From: WHSV01 sp050694055
GTDB lineage: Bacteria > Actinomycetota > CADDZG01 > WHSQ01
Reading direction: 5' to 3'
Assembly (NCBI GenBank): GCA_050694055.1
Contig: JBOGWX010000094.1
Location: 1 to 54,577, forward strand
Length of the DNA: 54,577 bases
Shown here one piece after another: positions 23,958 to 36,317 of the stretch; position 1 is the stretch's first letter, and each line of letters begins with the position of its first letter. The translations under genes and the position numbers were made by a program. Below the pieces are notes generated by a model, which searched no databases, had not been told where the DNA came from, and worked only from the letters and a program-made list of their open reading frames with translations.

Positions 23958-24740
23958 CTAGTCGTCGAGGAACGCCACTGCCCGGCAGAAGGCCGCCTCT
24001 CCTCCCTGAAAGCGCCACGGGAAGCAGCCGAACTGAATCCTCTGGTCGAGCACCTTGTCGATGTCGCCGCCCAGGTTCTCGATGTGAACTACATCGTGCG
24101 GGAACAACAGGGTGTGCATGATCTGGTAGTCCGGTGGGGGCCAGATGTCGTCGAGCGAGCGCCCGAGCTTCGACGCGGCGTCCTCTGCCTCGTCCGCGCG
24201 CATCTTTCTGATGACTGTGTTCATGGGATGGTCCGCGCTGCCGGCGTCGATGGCCAGCCAGCGCACGGCGCGGTCGAGCACCCACTCGGCGAAGGCACGC
24301 GTGGGCCCGGGGTGACGAATGAAATAACGAGTCTCATCGGTCTCGGTTCGGTCGGACCAGTTCTCCGGGTAGTAGCGGTGGTAGCCGGTGTGGATAACGA
24401 GAATGTCGTTGCGCTCGATCGCGATCCCCGTGTCCGACTCCCAGCGCTCGAAGTGCTCCGGGCCGTAGAGCTCGTAATCGCCGACACCCATCCTCTCGAG
24501 GTCGACCACGCAAGCCGGTCCGACGAGGAAGTCGATCGGCAGATCGCCGATGAACTTGCCGCCCGAGTAAAAGTGCGCGGGAGCGTCGAGATGCGTGCCC
24601 ACGTGGAGCGTCGAGGTGATCTCCTGTCCCCCGGCCCTGTCGAACGCGAGTCGTTTCACCCACTTGATCGAGGGCCCGTCGTAGCTTGCGAACGCCGGTG
24701 TGTGCATGCTGAAGTCCTGCGACAGATCGAGCAGGTTCAA
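23958..24740 (-). CDS. Cyclase-family metal hydrolase (kynurenine formamidase-like)
   Basis: 260 residues from a TTG overlapping the upstream stop by 4 bases. The metal motif HVGTHLDAPAHF is the hallmark of the cyclase family, which includes kynurenine formamidase and isatin hydrolase; these open amide or lactam bonds with a metal-bound water. The second conserved part (WLAIDAGSADHPMNT, then H and E residues in FPHDVVHIENLGGD) is also present. It is the last gene of the 11-gene catabolic operon, so a role in hydrolysing a ring or N-acyl intermediate is likely; the substrate is not readable. Confidence 0.87.
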   Translation of the reverse strand: MNLLDLSQDFSMHTPAFASYDGPSIKWVKRLAFDRAGGQEITSTLHVGTHLDAPAHFYSGGKFIGDLPIDFLVGPACVVDLERMGVGDYELYGPEHFERWESDTGIAIERNDILVIHTGYHRYYPENWSDRTETDETRYFIRHPGPTRAFAEWVLDRAVRWLAIDAGSADHPMNTVIRKMRADEAEDAASKLGRSLDDIWPPPDYQIMHTLLFPHDVVHIENLGGDIDKVLDQRIQFGCFPWRFQGGEAAFCRAVAFLDD

Positions 24741-25666
24741 ATCGTCTCCTCTCTTCGGCTAACGCGCGTGACTGGTGAGCGGCTCCCGGCAAGGGCAAGT
24801 GCGCTCAAAGCACAGCCGAGCACATAGGTCCCACCGGTGCCGTGGCCGATGCGCTCGAGCCGATGAAGTGCCTTCGTCCAGGTCGCGCGTCCGAGCGTCA
24901 GGTCGAGCAATGCCCGCACAGGATCGATGACCTGTCCCCTGGCGGCGAGTCGAAGCAGCGACGCGGACAGCCCTGTGGTGCGCGCGTCGAGATCGTCGAG
25001 CAGCAACGCCGCTCGGAGCGAAGCTGCGGCGCCATCCAGCAAACCGGTAGGTCTCCCAAAGGCGAAAGTGCAAGCGGCCGCCGCTGCGAGCAGGTCGTCG
25101 CCGTCGGGAGTTAGTCCCGGGCCACGTCCGGTCAGGAGGCGAGCCGCCTCCGACGCCTGGGCGATGTCGCGCCGTTCGAGCGCCGCAAGTAAAGCCCGTG
25201 CACCGTCGAGTCCTTCCCCCGCCGTGAGCTCGGGGCGGGCGCCGGCCAGGAGAGCAGGCGGGTCGAGCGCGGCTCCGAAGCCCGCTGCTGCGAGCAGGTC
25301 GCGTCCTCGTTGTGTCACCGCGGTGGCGTCATGCTCTTCGTTACGAGGCACCGCCGGGTCATGGCGCTCGGTGCCGTTCAACGAGACCACCACGCGACCC
25401 GCGGTGATCTCCATCGACGACATGCGGCCCTGCGCGCCTGGGTCGAACGCCTCGAGACCACGACTCTCGATCACCGCGACGCCGTTGGGCATGCGTGGGA
25501 TCGTCCCGGCGGTGACCGCAACCACCTCGTCTCCGGCCGCGAGGTAGGCGCACGTCGACGAAGATCCGAGAACCGTCACGTCGAGGTTGACCCTCCTATC
25601 GAGAAGGTCCGCTAGGGGGGCCGCGATCGCGTGACCCGTGAAGCGAGGCTCTCTCGAAACCGTCAC
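24737..25666 (-). CDS. DUF2877 protein, AllH-like carbamoyltransferase subunit
   Basis: 309 residues from a GTG overlapping the DUF1116 stop (GTGA). Family signature: LLTGRGPGLTPDGDDLLAAAAACTFAFG in the middle and GHGTGGTYVLGCALSALAL near the end. DUF2877 (E. coli YlbF/AllH) works with FdrA/AllF and DUF1116/AllG as the oxamate carbamoyltransferase that splits oxalurate into oxamate and carbamoyl phosphate. The three genes are adjacent here in the order FdrA, DUF1116, DUF2877. The reaction in this organism is inferred from that association. Confidence 0.85.
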   Translation of the reverse strand: MTVSREPRFTGHAIAAPLADLLDRRVNLDVTVLGSSSTCAYLAAGDEVVAVTAGTIPRMPNGVAVIESRGLEAFDPGAQGRMSSMEITAGRVVVSLNGTERHDPAVPRNEEHDATAVTQRGRDLLAAAGFGAALDPPALLAGARPELTAGEGLDGARALLAALERRDIAQASEAARLLTGRGPGLTPDGDDLLAAAAACTFAFGRPTGLLDGAAASLRAALLLDDLDARTTGLSASLLRLAARGQVIDPVRALLDLTLGRATWTKALHRLERIGHGTGGTYVLGCALSALALAGSRSPVTRVSRREETI

Positions 25667-27078
25667 CGCGCACCGGCCAGCGCGCGCGTCGCCGCGACGA
25701 ACGCCTCCATCGGTGGGGCGACGAGGCCTGCGCCCACCTGACCGATCCCGGGCTCCTTGTGGGCAATGCCGGTGTTGACCACGGGCAGGACGTTCGAGTG
25801 CACGACGGCCCGGCAATCGATGCCCAAGGGCGTGCCGCTAAAGCCGAGGGACGGAACCAGGTAGTGCTCGCTGGCGCCCCAAGTGATCTCGTACATCGAA
25901 CGAGTCGCGTCGAGAGCGTCTTGTGGACTGCCTCCGACGAAGCGCACGATTGCCGGCGCGGCGGCCATCGCCATCCCGCCCAGGCCGATCGTCTCGGTGA
26001 TGGTGCTGTCGCCTATATCCGGATTGGCGTCCTGGGGGCCGAATCCGGGGAGGTAGAGGCCCTCGACCTCGCCGGCGGGTCCGGTGAACCATTCGTCTTC
26101 GGTACCGGACAACCTGATGCCGAACTCGGTACCGTTGCGGGCCATCGCTACGACGATCGAAGACCCCTGGATTCCGGCGGCGGAGTCGGCCGTGGCCTTA
26201 CTCGCCGCCATCACCAGGTTCAAAAAGAAGTGATCGTTGCCGGACATGAAGCGCACCGCATCGATGACGTCGTCTCTCGGCTCGTCCACGGCGAGCAACG
26301 CGGGCAGCAACTCACGCAGGAGCAGCGACGTTCCCGCGCGGTTGCGGTTGTGCCCCTCGTCGCCCATCTGCAGAGCATGAGCCAGCATCGCCCGCAGGTC
26401 GAGCGGATCGTCGAGTGCTTGCAGCGCACTCGACAACACGCGCGCCAGCACCGCGCGCATCCAGGCAAGACGGTCGAGCACCTCGTCGTCGTACGCCCCG
26501 TAGCGGAGCACCTTTCCGAGGCCCTCGTTCAGCGTCGAGAGGGCACGGTTGCCCGACGCCTCGTTGATGACGACCCACACCGGCATCGAATGGCTCACGA
26601 CGCCGGCCATGGGCCCGACCGCGCCGCGCTCGTGGCACGAGACGAAGGCGAACTCACCGGCCGCGGCCTTGGTGGCGGCTTCGTCTGGTGACGCCGCCAG
26701 CCCCTCGTGCAGGGCCGCGCCGATGATCGCTCCGCATAGTGGGCCCGTCATGTCACTCCACTCGATCGGGGGTCCCGCGTGCAGAAAGGTGCGCTCGTCC
26801 ATCCCGTCTACGAGCTCGCCCGCGCTCCCGATCCCCGTCAACCTCGGCCCGGCGGACTGCAATCGAGCCAGAGCCTCGTCGTTGGCCCCCGCGACCCGGT
26901 CTCCCTCGAGCGCCAGCCGGTCGAGGGCGTCCTCCGAACCGGCCACGGGGGGCCGCCAGTCGACCCGCGTGGCGGGCGCGTTCTGGCGCTCGAGCTCATC
27001 GTTGAAGAGCCCGACGCCGGCGGTCGCGGCCTCCAGTGCGCGTCCCAGGAGCGGTCGCTCAGCCATCGTTTCCGTCAT
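25663..27078 (-). CDS. DUF1116 protein, AllG-like carbamoyltransferase subunit
   Basis: 471 residues from an ATG with GGGAGA six bases upstream; it overlaps the end of fdrA by 20 bases. DUF1116 features: GPPIEWSDMTGPLCGAIIGAALHEG, MGDEGHNRNRAGTSLLLREL, GNDHFFLNLVMAASKATADSA and the C-terminal CRAVVHSNVLPVVNTGIAHKEPGIGQVGAG. In E. coli the equivalent (YlbE/AllG) is one of three subunits of oxamate carbamoyltransferase. It is expected to form the catalytic complex with its two neighbours. Confidence 0.88.
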   Translation of the reverse strand: MTETMAERPLLGRALEAATAGVGLFNDELERQNAPATRVDWRPPVAGSEDALDRLALEGDRVAGANDEALARLQSAGPRLTGIGSAGELVDGMDERTFLHAGPPIEWSDMTGPLCGAIIGAALHEGLAASPDEAATKAAAGEFAFVSCHERGAVGPMAGVVSHSMPVWVVINEASGNRALSTLNEGLGKVLRYGAYDDEVLDRLAWMRAVLARVLSSALQALDDPLDLRAMLAHALQMGDEGHNRNRAGTSLLLRELLPALLAVDEPRDDVIDAVRFMSGNDHFFLNLVMAASKATADSAAGIQGSSIVVAMARNGTEFGIRLSGTEDEWFTGPAGEVEGLYLPGFGPQDANPDIGDSTITETIGLGGMAMAAAPAIVRFVGGSPQDALDATRSMYEITWGASEHYLVPSLGFSGTPLGIDCRAVVHSNVLPVVNTGIAHKEPGIGQVGAGLVAPPMEAFVAATRALAGAR

Positions 27079-28576
27079 CGGTGTCTCCCGTCGCGGCCAC
27101 GGCCGCGCGCGTGGCCTGAGCCGAGCCGCGTGTCACGAGCGCGCCGGCGTCGCCGAGCCGCGTCGCCTGCGCCTCGAGGTCCTGTGGATCCGCGGTCGCT
27201 CCGCACAGCGCGACCACGATGGCCAGGTCGTCCGAGCGACTCGCCAGGGCAGCCTCGACCACGGGCGCGAGTTCCGTCGCCGGATCGCGATGGGCACCGT
27301 AGCCGAGGACGACGTCGAGCACGATCGCGCCGACCTCGGCATCCTTCGCCTCGCGCTCGAGTCGCTCGGTTCGCAGAGTGGGGTCGATCATCGGATGAGC
27401 CCGGCCCTGGGTGAACTCGTCCGCGCCGAAGTCGATGAAGGTGTCTCCCACGCTCGTCTCGACATCTTCGAGGCGCCAGTGGGGGACGAGCGGCACGTTG
27501 GACGCGACCGGCCATCCCGCGGCCGACACGACCAGCATCGCCTCGTAGCACAGCGATCCTCCGCAGAAGAGCCCGCGGATGAAGCCGGGCGTCAACCTCT
27601 GCGGCGGGGGTGGCGAGAGATCGAGCTCTCGTCCGGTCTGTTGCGCGGCCTGCGTCGAGGCGGCTTCGAGCGAGTCCACGATCGTGACGTTCGACGCCGC
27701 ATCGACGAAGTTGCTCTCACCCAGAAAACCCACGACGATGCGCTTGTTCGTTCGTCCCGCGGCTTCGACCACACGTGCGGCGGTGTCGCGGTCGGGAGGC
27801 TTCGAGATCACGACGATCACCTCGGTTGCATCGTCGGCGTCGAGCAGCTCGAGCGCGCGCATGCTCATCGCCCCTCCGACCGCGCGGCTGAGATCGCGCC
27901 CACCCACGCCGATCGCATGACTGATCCCCACCCCGGCGGAGTCGAGCAGACAGGAGACCTCCTGAATCCCAGTCCCCGACGCGCCGACGATCCCGACCGG
28001 CCCGCGCCCGACCGCGTTGGCGAACCCCAGTCCGACCCCGTCGATGATCGCGGTGCCGCAGTCCGGCCCCATCAGCAGGAGCCCGCGTTCGAGGGCGCGC
28101 TGCTTCAGCGCCGCCTCGGCCTCGAGCGACAGGCCGTCGGAGAAGCAGAAGACGTCCAGTCCCGCCTCGAGCGCGCCCGCGACCTCGGCGGTTGCGTAAC
28201 GTCCCGGCACCGAGACGAACGCGAGGCTGAGGTTCGAGTTCGCTCGGACCGCACTGCGCCAAGAGCGTGGGGCGATGTGGCCGGGCGTCGAACTCGCCGC
28301 CTTCGCCGCGGGCGTCAGGCGCGCCTGCACCGCTCGCTCGGCCTCCTCGGCCGCCCGGTCGTCGCCGGCGCGCACCGCGACCACGAGGTCGTTGGGACCA
28401 GGACTCTCACTCGAGAGATCGAAACCCTGAGCCTCCAGGAGCGCGACGTTCACCGGCGTCGCCGTGACGGCCGCCGCGAACGACACGCCTTCGATCGCCT
28501 CGGCGTCGCTGGAGGCGAGCATGAGCGTCACCGAGTCGTAGTAGGTGGCTCGCCGGATGACGAGCAGATCGGTCAT
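27059..28576 (-). CDS. fdrA: FdrA family protein, AllF-like carbamoyltransferase subunit
   Basis: 505 residues; its ATG overlaps the hyuB stop by 4 bases. FdrA is related to succinyl-CoA synthetase: residues 1-110 are the FdrA-specific N-terminus, then come a CoA-binding-like Rossmann part (LLMGPDCGTAIIDGVGLGFAN and GPVGIVGASGTGIQEVSCLLD) and a ligase-like domain with EVIVVISKPPD and a C-terminal GALVTRGSAQATRAA. It is the AllF subunit partner of DUF1116 and DUF2877. Carbamoyl phosphate would be the predicted product. No carbamate kinase is found in this window. Confidence 0.88.
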   Translation of the reverse strand: MTDLLVIRRATYYDSVTLMLASSDAEAIEGVSFAAAVTATPVNVALLEAQGFDLSSESPGPNDLVVAVRAGDDRAAEEAERAVQARLTPAAKAASSTPGHIAPRSWRSAVRANSNLSLAFVSVPGRYATAEVAGALEAGLDVFCFSDGLSLEAEAALKQRALERGLLLMGPDCGTAIIDGVGLGFANAVGRGPVGIVGASGTGIQEVSCLLDSAGVGISHAIGVGGRDLSRAVGGAMSMRALELLDADDATEVIVVISKPPDRDTAARVVEAAGRTNKRIVVGFLGESNFVDAASNVTIVDSLEAASTQAAQQTGRELDLSPPPPQRLTPGFIRGLFCGGSLCYEAMLVVSAAGWPVASNVPLVPHWRLEDVETSVGDTFIDFGADEFTQGRAHPMIDPTLRTERLEREAKDAEVGAIVLDVVLGYGAHRDPATELAPVVEAALASRSDDLAIVVALCGATADPQDLEAQATRLGDAGALVTRGSAQATRAAVAATGDTDDGNDG

Positions 28577-30426
28577 GGGCCCTCGTTCCGGGCGTCCACC
28601 TCGGCGTGGGCGCGGCCGCCAGAGAGTCGCTCGTAGCCCGGTCCTCGATCGAACAAGGCGAGCTCCTGTTGTCCGGCTCGAAGTCGCTCCCTGAGCTTCT
28701 TGGTGGCGTCCGAGTCCGCTCCTGGCTCGTCGCCCTCGATCAGGACCACGCCGTAGTCGGATCGAGCCGCCGCGCTCGACACCTTGTCCTGCAGCACGTC
28801 GCGCGCCACCAGCTCAGGGTCGCGCTCGAACGGATCCCCCCATCCCCCGCCGCCGGTGGTCTCGATGCGGATGATCTCTCCGGCTCGCACCGGCTGGTCG
28901 TCCGCCAGTCCGGGAAGCACGCGCTCGTGGGCTCCGCCCGGATCGATCGTCACCTTGAACGAAGCGCCCGCCCGGCCCCCCCGCAAACCCCAGCACGCCA
29001 GTATCGAGCGATCCGCGATCGACAGGAAGGTCGCTTCCTCGAGCACGCGAATTTCCTTGCAATAGCCGAGGCCACCTCGGTACCGGCCCGCACCGCCCGA
29101 GTCCGTAGCCAGAGCGAGCCGTTCGATGCGCGCGGGAAAACTGGTCTCGATGAACTCCGCCGGCATGTTCTTGGAATCCGGCACGACGTGAATGGTGTCC
29201 GAACCGTCGGCGTAATAACGACCTCCGCCACCGCCCCCGAGTATCTCCCTGTAGAGGTACCACTCGCCGTTCGAGTCGTGACCCGTGATGCCCGTATAGC
29301 GAATGGTCTCCTGATCCGCCGGCATGTAGCCGTCGACCGCCTTGGCGAGCGCACCGGCGAACACACCGAGCAGCCGGAGGATGACGAAGGTGCGGGCGTT
29401 GGTGGGGGCCGGAAAAACGGGCGTCAGCAGGGTTCCGGGTGGAGGAAAGCGCATCTCGATGAGCTCGACGATGCCTTCGTTGACGTCGAGCTCGGCCATT
29501 CGTTCGGGGGTATCGGCGAGGTTACGCAGGATCGGAGCGATCCACTTCTTCAGGAAGTTGCCGTCCGCGTAGTCGCCCGCGTGGTTGATCGGGCCCTTCG
29601 CCTGTGGACTGGTCCCGTTGAAATCCACCACGAGCCGGCCGGCCGACTTGGTAAGAGTGATGCGTTGGGCGTGAAGACGCGGCTCGTCGATCCCGTCGTG
29701 CTCCGCGTAGTCCTCCCATACATAGGTCCCGTCCGGGATCTTGCTGAGGATCTCCCGCCGGTAGGTCTCGGTCGTGCGCGCAATGATCGCGTCGAAGCAC
29801 GCCTCGACGGACTTGCGTCCATAGCGTTCGAACAGCTCCGCCATGCGGGTCGCGCCCATCGAGCACGCGGCGCACTCCGCATCGAGATCGCCGGCGATGT
29901 GATCGGGCCGGCGCGAGTTGCGAGTGATGATCTTGATCGCCGGTCGGTTCGGCGTGCCCTTGTCGAAGAGCTTAATCGGAGGCACCATGAGCCCCTCCTG
30001 AAACGCCGAGGTCGCGTTGGACGGCATCGATCCCGGCACCATGCCCCCGATGTCGTCGTGGTGCCCGAAGGCCTGGACGAACGCTACGACGTCGCCTTCC
30101 CAGAAGACCGGAACGGTCACCGTGAGATCGGGAAGGTGGCCCACGCCGCCCTCGGAGAGATAGACGTCGTTGTGGAAGAAGACGTCGCCCTCGTTCATCT
30201 CGTCGATCGGGTAGTCGCGTACGACCGGATGGACGAGTGACGAGTACGAGCGGCCGGTCAGCTTGCGCAGCTTGCGGTCGTGAATGCCCGCCCGGTAGTC
30301 GTGCTGATCGCGAATCATGGGTGAGCGCGCGGTTCGGCCTATGGCGTCCTCGACCTCGGCCTCGATCGAGGCGAGCGTGCCCTGCACGATCTCGAGCACG
30401 ACCGGATCGAGCGTCGCCACCGTCAC
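28573..30426 (-). CDS. hyuB: Hydantoinase B/oxoprolinase family subunit
   Basis: 617 residues from a GTG at 30426 that overlaps the hyuA stop (GTGA) and has GGAAGGG upstream; the frame further up lies inside hyuA and is unconserved. Family motifs: LDPVVLEIVQGTLASIEAEVEDAIGRTARSP near the start, FFHNDVYLSEGGVGHLPDLTVTVPVFW, FGHHDDIGGMVPGSMPSNATSAFQEG and the Gly-rich TTGGGGWGDPFERDPELVARDV near the end. With HyuA it forms an ATP-dependent amidohydrolase that opens cyclic amides such as hydantoins, 5-oxoproline or lactams. Confidence 0.92.
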   Translation of the reverse strand: MTVATLDPVVLEIVQGTLASIEAEVEDAIGRTARSPMIRDQHDYRAGIHDRKLRKLTGRSYSSLVHPVVRDYPIDEMNEGDVFFHNDVYLSEGGVGHLPDLTVTVPVFWEGDVVAFVQAFGHHDDIGGMVPGSMPSNATSAFQEGLMVPPIKLFDKGTPNRPAIKIITRNSRRPDHIAGDLDAECAACSMGATRMAELFERYGRKSVEACFDAIIARTTETYRREILSKIPDGTYVWEDYAEHDGIDEPRLHAQRITLTKSAGRLVVDFNGTSPQAKGPINHAGDYADGNFLKKWIAPILRNLADTPERMAELDVNEGIVELIEMRFPPPGTLLTPVFPAPTNARTFVILRLLGVFAGALAKAVDGYMPADQETIRYTGITGHDSNGEWYLYREILGGGGGGRYYADGSDTIHVVPDSKNMPAEFIETSFPARIERLALATDSGGAGRYRGGLGYCKEIRVLEEATFLSIADRSILACWGLRGGRAGASFKVTIDPGGAHERVLPGLADDQPVRAGEIIRIETTGGGGWGDPFERDPELVARDVLQDKVSSAAARSDYGVVLIEGDEPGADSDATKKLRERLRAGQQELALFDRGPGYERLSGGRAHAEVDARNEGP

Positions 30427-32515
30427 GAACCCTTCCTTCGGACCACGACGCCGGCGCGCGCGTCGACGCGTCCGGCGAAGCCGGGAGCGAGCGGAAGAGT
30501 CGAGCCGAACTCCTCGATGACCGCGGGACCCGAGACGACATCGCCGGCGCGCAGAAGCGGTCGGTCGTACACCGTCGTCGTTTGCCACGAGCCGTCGAAG
30601 TAGGCGCGCCGCTCTCCGGTCAGCGCGCGCGATGCGTCGCCGTCCGCCGCGGGCAGCTCCTGGAGGACGGGGCGAGTGATCGGGCCGACCCCGGTCGCGC
30701 GCAGGTTGACCCACTCGACGGCGTGCGAGCCGTCGCGGTAGCAGTACCCGTAGAGGCGTTCGTGCTCGTCGTGGAAGCGGGCGACCACATCCAAGATGAA
30801 GCCGCCGTCCACCGGTCCCGGCGGCGCACCGACGCGCACCTCGAAGGCCTGTCCCAGGTAGCGCAGATCGGCCGAGCGTGCGAGCACGTGGTCTCCTCGA
30901 ACGAAGCCCTCGTTGTCCAGCGCTTTCGTCGCCTGCGACTCCAGCGACTCGAACACGGCCGCCAGCTCGGCGGGCTCGGCGTCGCCGTGGCGTCGCACGA
31001 AGGTCTGGACGTAGTCGTTACGCACGTCGACGGTCAACAACCCGAAGGCGCTGAGGTTGCCGGGGTCCGGCGGCACGATGGCGGCGTCGAGGTCGAGCAG
31101 GTCGACCAGCCGGCACGCGTTCAGCGGGCCCGAGCCTCCGAACGCGATCATCGCGAAATCGCGCACGTCGAGACCCCGGCGCACGGTCACCTGGCGAATG
31201 GCGTTGGCCTGATTCCAGGCGGCGATCTCGAGCACCCCGGCGGCGCAGTCCTCGGGGCCGAGACCGATCTCGCCGGCCAGCAGCTCGATGCCGGAGCGCG
31301 CCGCGTCGAGGTCGAGAGCGACCTCGCCACCGAGAAGCGCCGGGGGGATGCGCCCCAGCACCAGGTGAGCGTCCGTGGCCGTGGGTTCGGTGCCGCCTCT
31401 GCGGTAGCAGAGGGGGCCCGGGTCGGCCCCCGCTGCGCGGGGGCCGACTTTCAGTCCTCCGTCGGGGCCCACCCAGGCGATCGAACCACCCCCGGTCCCG
31501 ACGGTGACGACATCGACCATCGGTACCTTGACCGGCCAGCGCCCCACCGCGCCCTCGGTCGTCATGGTCGGTTCGTTCCCCCGCACCACGCTCACATCCG
31601 TGGACGTCCCTCCCGCGTCGAGCGTGAGCACGCGGTCGAACTCGGCCAGCTCGGCGACCAACGCCGCTCCGAGCACTCCCGCAGCAGGTCCCGACAGGAT
31701 CGTCGTTATCGGTTGGTCGGAGACCTCGGCGGCGGACATGACCCCGCCGTTGCTCTTCATCACGTAGAACGGCACGCTCTTGTCGCGCTCGCTAGCCGTA
31801 AAGTCGTCGAGCCTCGACTTGATGCCGGCGACGTAGCCGGACACCCTCGGCTTGACGAACGCGTCGACTAGCGTCGTTACCGACCGCTCGTACTCGCGAT
31901 ACTCACGCAGCACGTCCGAGCTGATCGAGACCGCGCAATCGGGGTGCTCCGCCCGGAGCACCTCACTCATCCTCTGCTCGTGCGCGGGATTGACGTACGA
32001 GTTGATGAAGCACACGCCGACGGCGTTCACGCCACGATCCCGAAACCAGCGGGCTACCGCGACTGCCTTCTCCTCGTCGAACACATGCACCACCCGCCCG
32101 CCCGCATCGAGGCGTTCCGGGACCTCCTGCACGAAATGGAGGGGCACTATGCGCTCGGGCTTGACCCAGAAATAGGAGTTCCCGTAGCCCTCGGGCACGC
32201 TCTGCCTGGCGATCTCTAGAACGTGGCGGAACCCGTCCGTGGTGATGAAGCCGAGGCCGGCGAAATCTTCCTGCAGCAGCGCGTTCGTGGCCACCGTGGT
32301 CCCGTGCGACACGGTTGTGAGTTCGGCGCCGGTAGCCTCCATCTGCTCGAGAACCTTCGCCACTGCGGTCATGAAACTGTCGGACGGATCCGAGGGAGTC
32401 GAAGGGGTCTTGGTCGAGACGATCTCTCCCGATGCCTCGTCGAATGCCACGACATCGGTGAACGTCCCGCCGGTATCGATTCCGATACGTAGCTTTCGAG
32501 CCATGGCCAGTGACA

Positions 32516-32516
<1 letters not shown>
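30423..32516 (-). CDS. hyuA: Hydantoinase A/oxoprolinase family subunit
   Basis: 697 residues. The GTG at 32516 shares one base with the upstream stop (TAGTG); an ATG at 32504 (MARKLRIGIDTGG) is an alternative. It belongs to the ASKHA ATPase superfamily: phosphate-binding loops GIDTGGTFTDVV and TLDAGGTSTDVSVV, SHGTTVATNALLQ, and the adenosine motif IAFGGSGPLNA. HyuA supplies ATP binding and hydrolysis, activating the substrate amide for cleavage with HyuB. It sits between a molybdenum hydroxylase and hyuB in one transcription unit, so an oxidised heterocycle is a plausible substrate. Confidence 0.93.
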
Positions 32517-34917
<2,401 letters not shown>

Positions 34918-34921
<4 letters not shown>

Positions 34922-35430
34922 GCGTCGTCTCCCTGCTTCCGGGTCTGCTGGATGCCGGCCGCTCCGCGAATAGCTTCGAGAATGCCGGCGTAGCCGGTGC
35001 AGCGACAGAGTTGTCCGCCGATCGCCTTGCGCAGCTCCTCGTCGGTCATGTCGGATGCCCGTTCGTAGATCGGGAGCGCGCTCATCAGAAAACCGGGAGT
35101 GCAGTATCCGCACTGGAGACCGTGATGGGTTCTGAACGACTCCTGGAGTGGATGCAGGTCGCCCTCGGGACCGGCGAGCCCCTCGACCGTCGTGATCTCG
35201 GCCCCGTCCGCCTGCACCGCAAACGTCAGACATGACCGCGCCGGTTCACCGTCGATCAGCACCGTGCAGCAACCACATACGCCGTGCTCGCAACCGACGT
35301 GCGTGCCGGTGAGCCCGATGACGTGGCGCAGGACGTCCGACAGCAACCACCGAGCCTCGACGTCGATCCTGTGCGCGCGGCCGTTGACCGTGAGCTTGAT
35401 TCCGGTGATCTCTCCCGGGACGACGGTCAT
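34918..35430 (-). CDS. 2Fe-2S small subunit of the molybdenum hydroxylase
   Basis: 170 residues from an ATG overlapping the FAD-subunit stop (ATGA); upstream extension to 35472 is unconserved. The N-terminal plant-ferredoxin-type cluster is bound by the cysteines in GCEHGVCGCCTVLIDG plus Cys in RSCLTF. The C-terminal helical cluster domain has GLQCGYCTPGFLM and GQLCRCTGYAGI. All eight ligands are present. It relays electrons from the Mo site to FAD. Confidence 0.95.
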
Positions 35431-36317
35431 CGCGCGGCTCCTTGGGCGTGCGAGGTGGACGCGCGCGTCCACGCGCGGCGCGCGGCATTGACCCCCAGCT
35501 TGCGGGCGAGGTGCCTACGGAACGCAACCGTGGCGTGAATGTCGTCGACCGGATCGAGCCGGTCCTCGACGAGCTGTCGGATCGCGTCCTCGAGCTCGGC
35601 GCCCTCGAGCGCGGAGGTCTCGAGTGGCGCCAGGTCGATGCACACGGGTACATCGCCCATTCCCAGATAGCCGAGCGCAATCATCGTGGTCCCATCGGAG
35701 GCGCGCTCGGCGCGCGCGGCGACGCCACAGAGGGCGTAGTCGCCGCTGCGCCTGGCGAACTCGGCGAACGCAAAGCCCTGGTTCGGTTCCGCGGTCGGCC
35801 AGCGAACCTCCTCGACCCACTCGGTGTCGTCCAGCGAGTTCTCGAGGGGGCCGGCGAAGCAATCCCCCGCCCGAATCGTGCGCCGCCCCGCCGACGAGCG
35901 AGCGACGACATGGCCCCCGAGCACCGCCAGCACCGAGGGCAGCTCGGCGGCCGGGTCCGCATGGGCGATGCTGCCGGCGACCGTGCCGCGATTACGGATG
36001 GCGGGGTGCGCCACGAAGTCCAGGGTCTCGGCGAGGAGCGGCACGCGCTCCGCCACGAGGTCCGACCGTTCGGTGGCGGATTGGCGAACGATCGGCCCCA
36101 CGCACACATGACCGCCGTCGAGCCACGGCTCGGAGGGCTCGTCGCCGAGATGGTTCAGGTCGATGACATGCCCGGGGGCGGCGAGGCGCATGTTGAGAAT
36201 CGGGATGAGGCTTTGCCCACCCGCGAGCAGCTTGGCGTCACCACCGAGCGCGGCCAGTAGCGCATCGACCTCGTCGCGCGTGACCGGCCGGTGATAGGTG
36301 AAGGGCGCAGGCTTCAC
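35427..36317 (-). CDS. FAD-binding medium subunit of the molybdenum hydroxylase
   Basis: 296 residues from a GTG overlapping the coxG stop (GTGA). FAD-binding motifs are LLAGGQSLIPILNMRLAAPGHVIDLN and IRNRGTVAGSIAHADPAAELP, the typical double-glycine and TxGG-like loops of the CoxM/xanthine dehydrogenase FAD domain. A C-terminal CO-dehydrogenase flavoprotein domain follows (about residues 175-280). It passes electrons to the final acceptor. Confidence 0.94.
   Translation of the reverse strand: MKPAPFTYHRPVTRDEVDALLAALGGDAKLLAGGQSLIPILNMRLAAPGHVIDLNHLGDEPSEPWLDGGHVCVGPIVRQSATERSDLVAERVPLLAETLDFVAHPAIRNRGTVAGSIAHADPAAELPSVLAVLGGHVVARSSAGRRTIRAGDCFAGPLENSLDDTEWVEEVRWPTAEPNQGFAFAEFARRSGDYALCGVAARAERASDGTTMIALGYLGMGDVPVCIDLAPLETSALEGAELEDAIRQLVEDRLDPVDDIHATVAFRRHLARKLGVNAARRAWTRASTSHAQGAAR

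Noticed and set aside
26549..28636. 695-residue open frame on the plus strand
   Set aside because: It lies opposite DUF1116 and fdrA, both clear families. Its Arg/Ser/Pro/Ala-rich product matches nothing; long antisense frames are expected at this G+C.
28606..31871. Two 544-residue plus-strand frames opposite hyuB and hyuA
   Set aside because: Shadows of well-identified genes with no family features and no plausible start signals.
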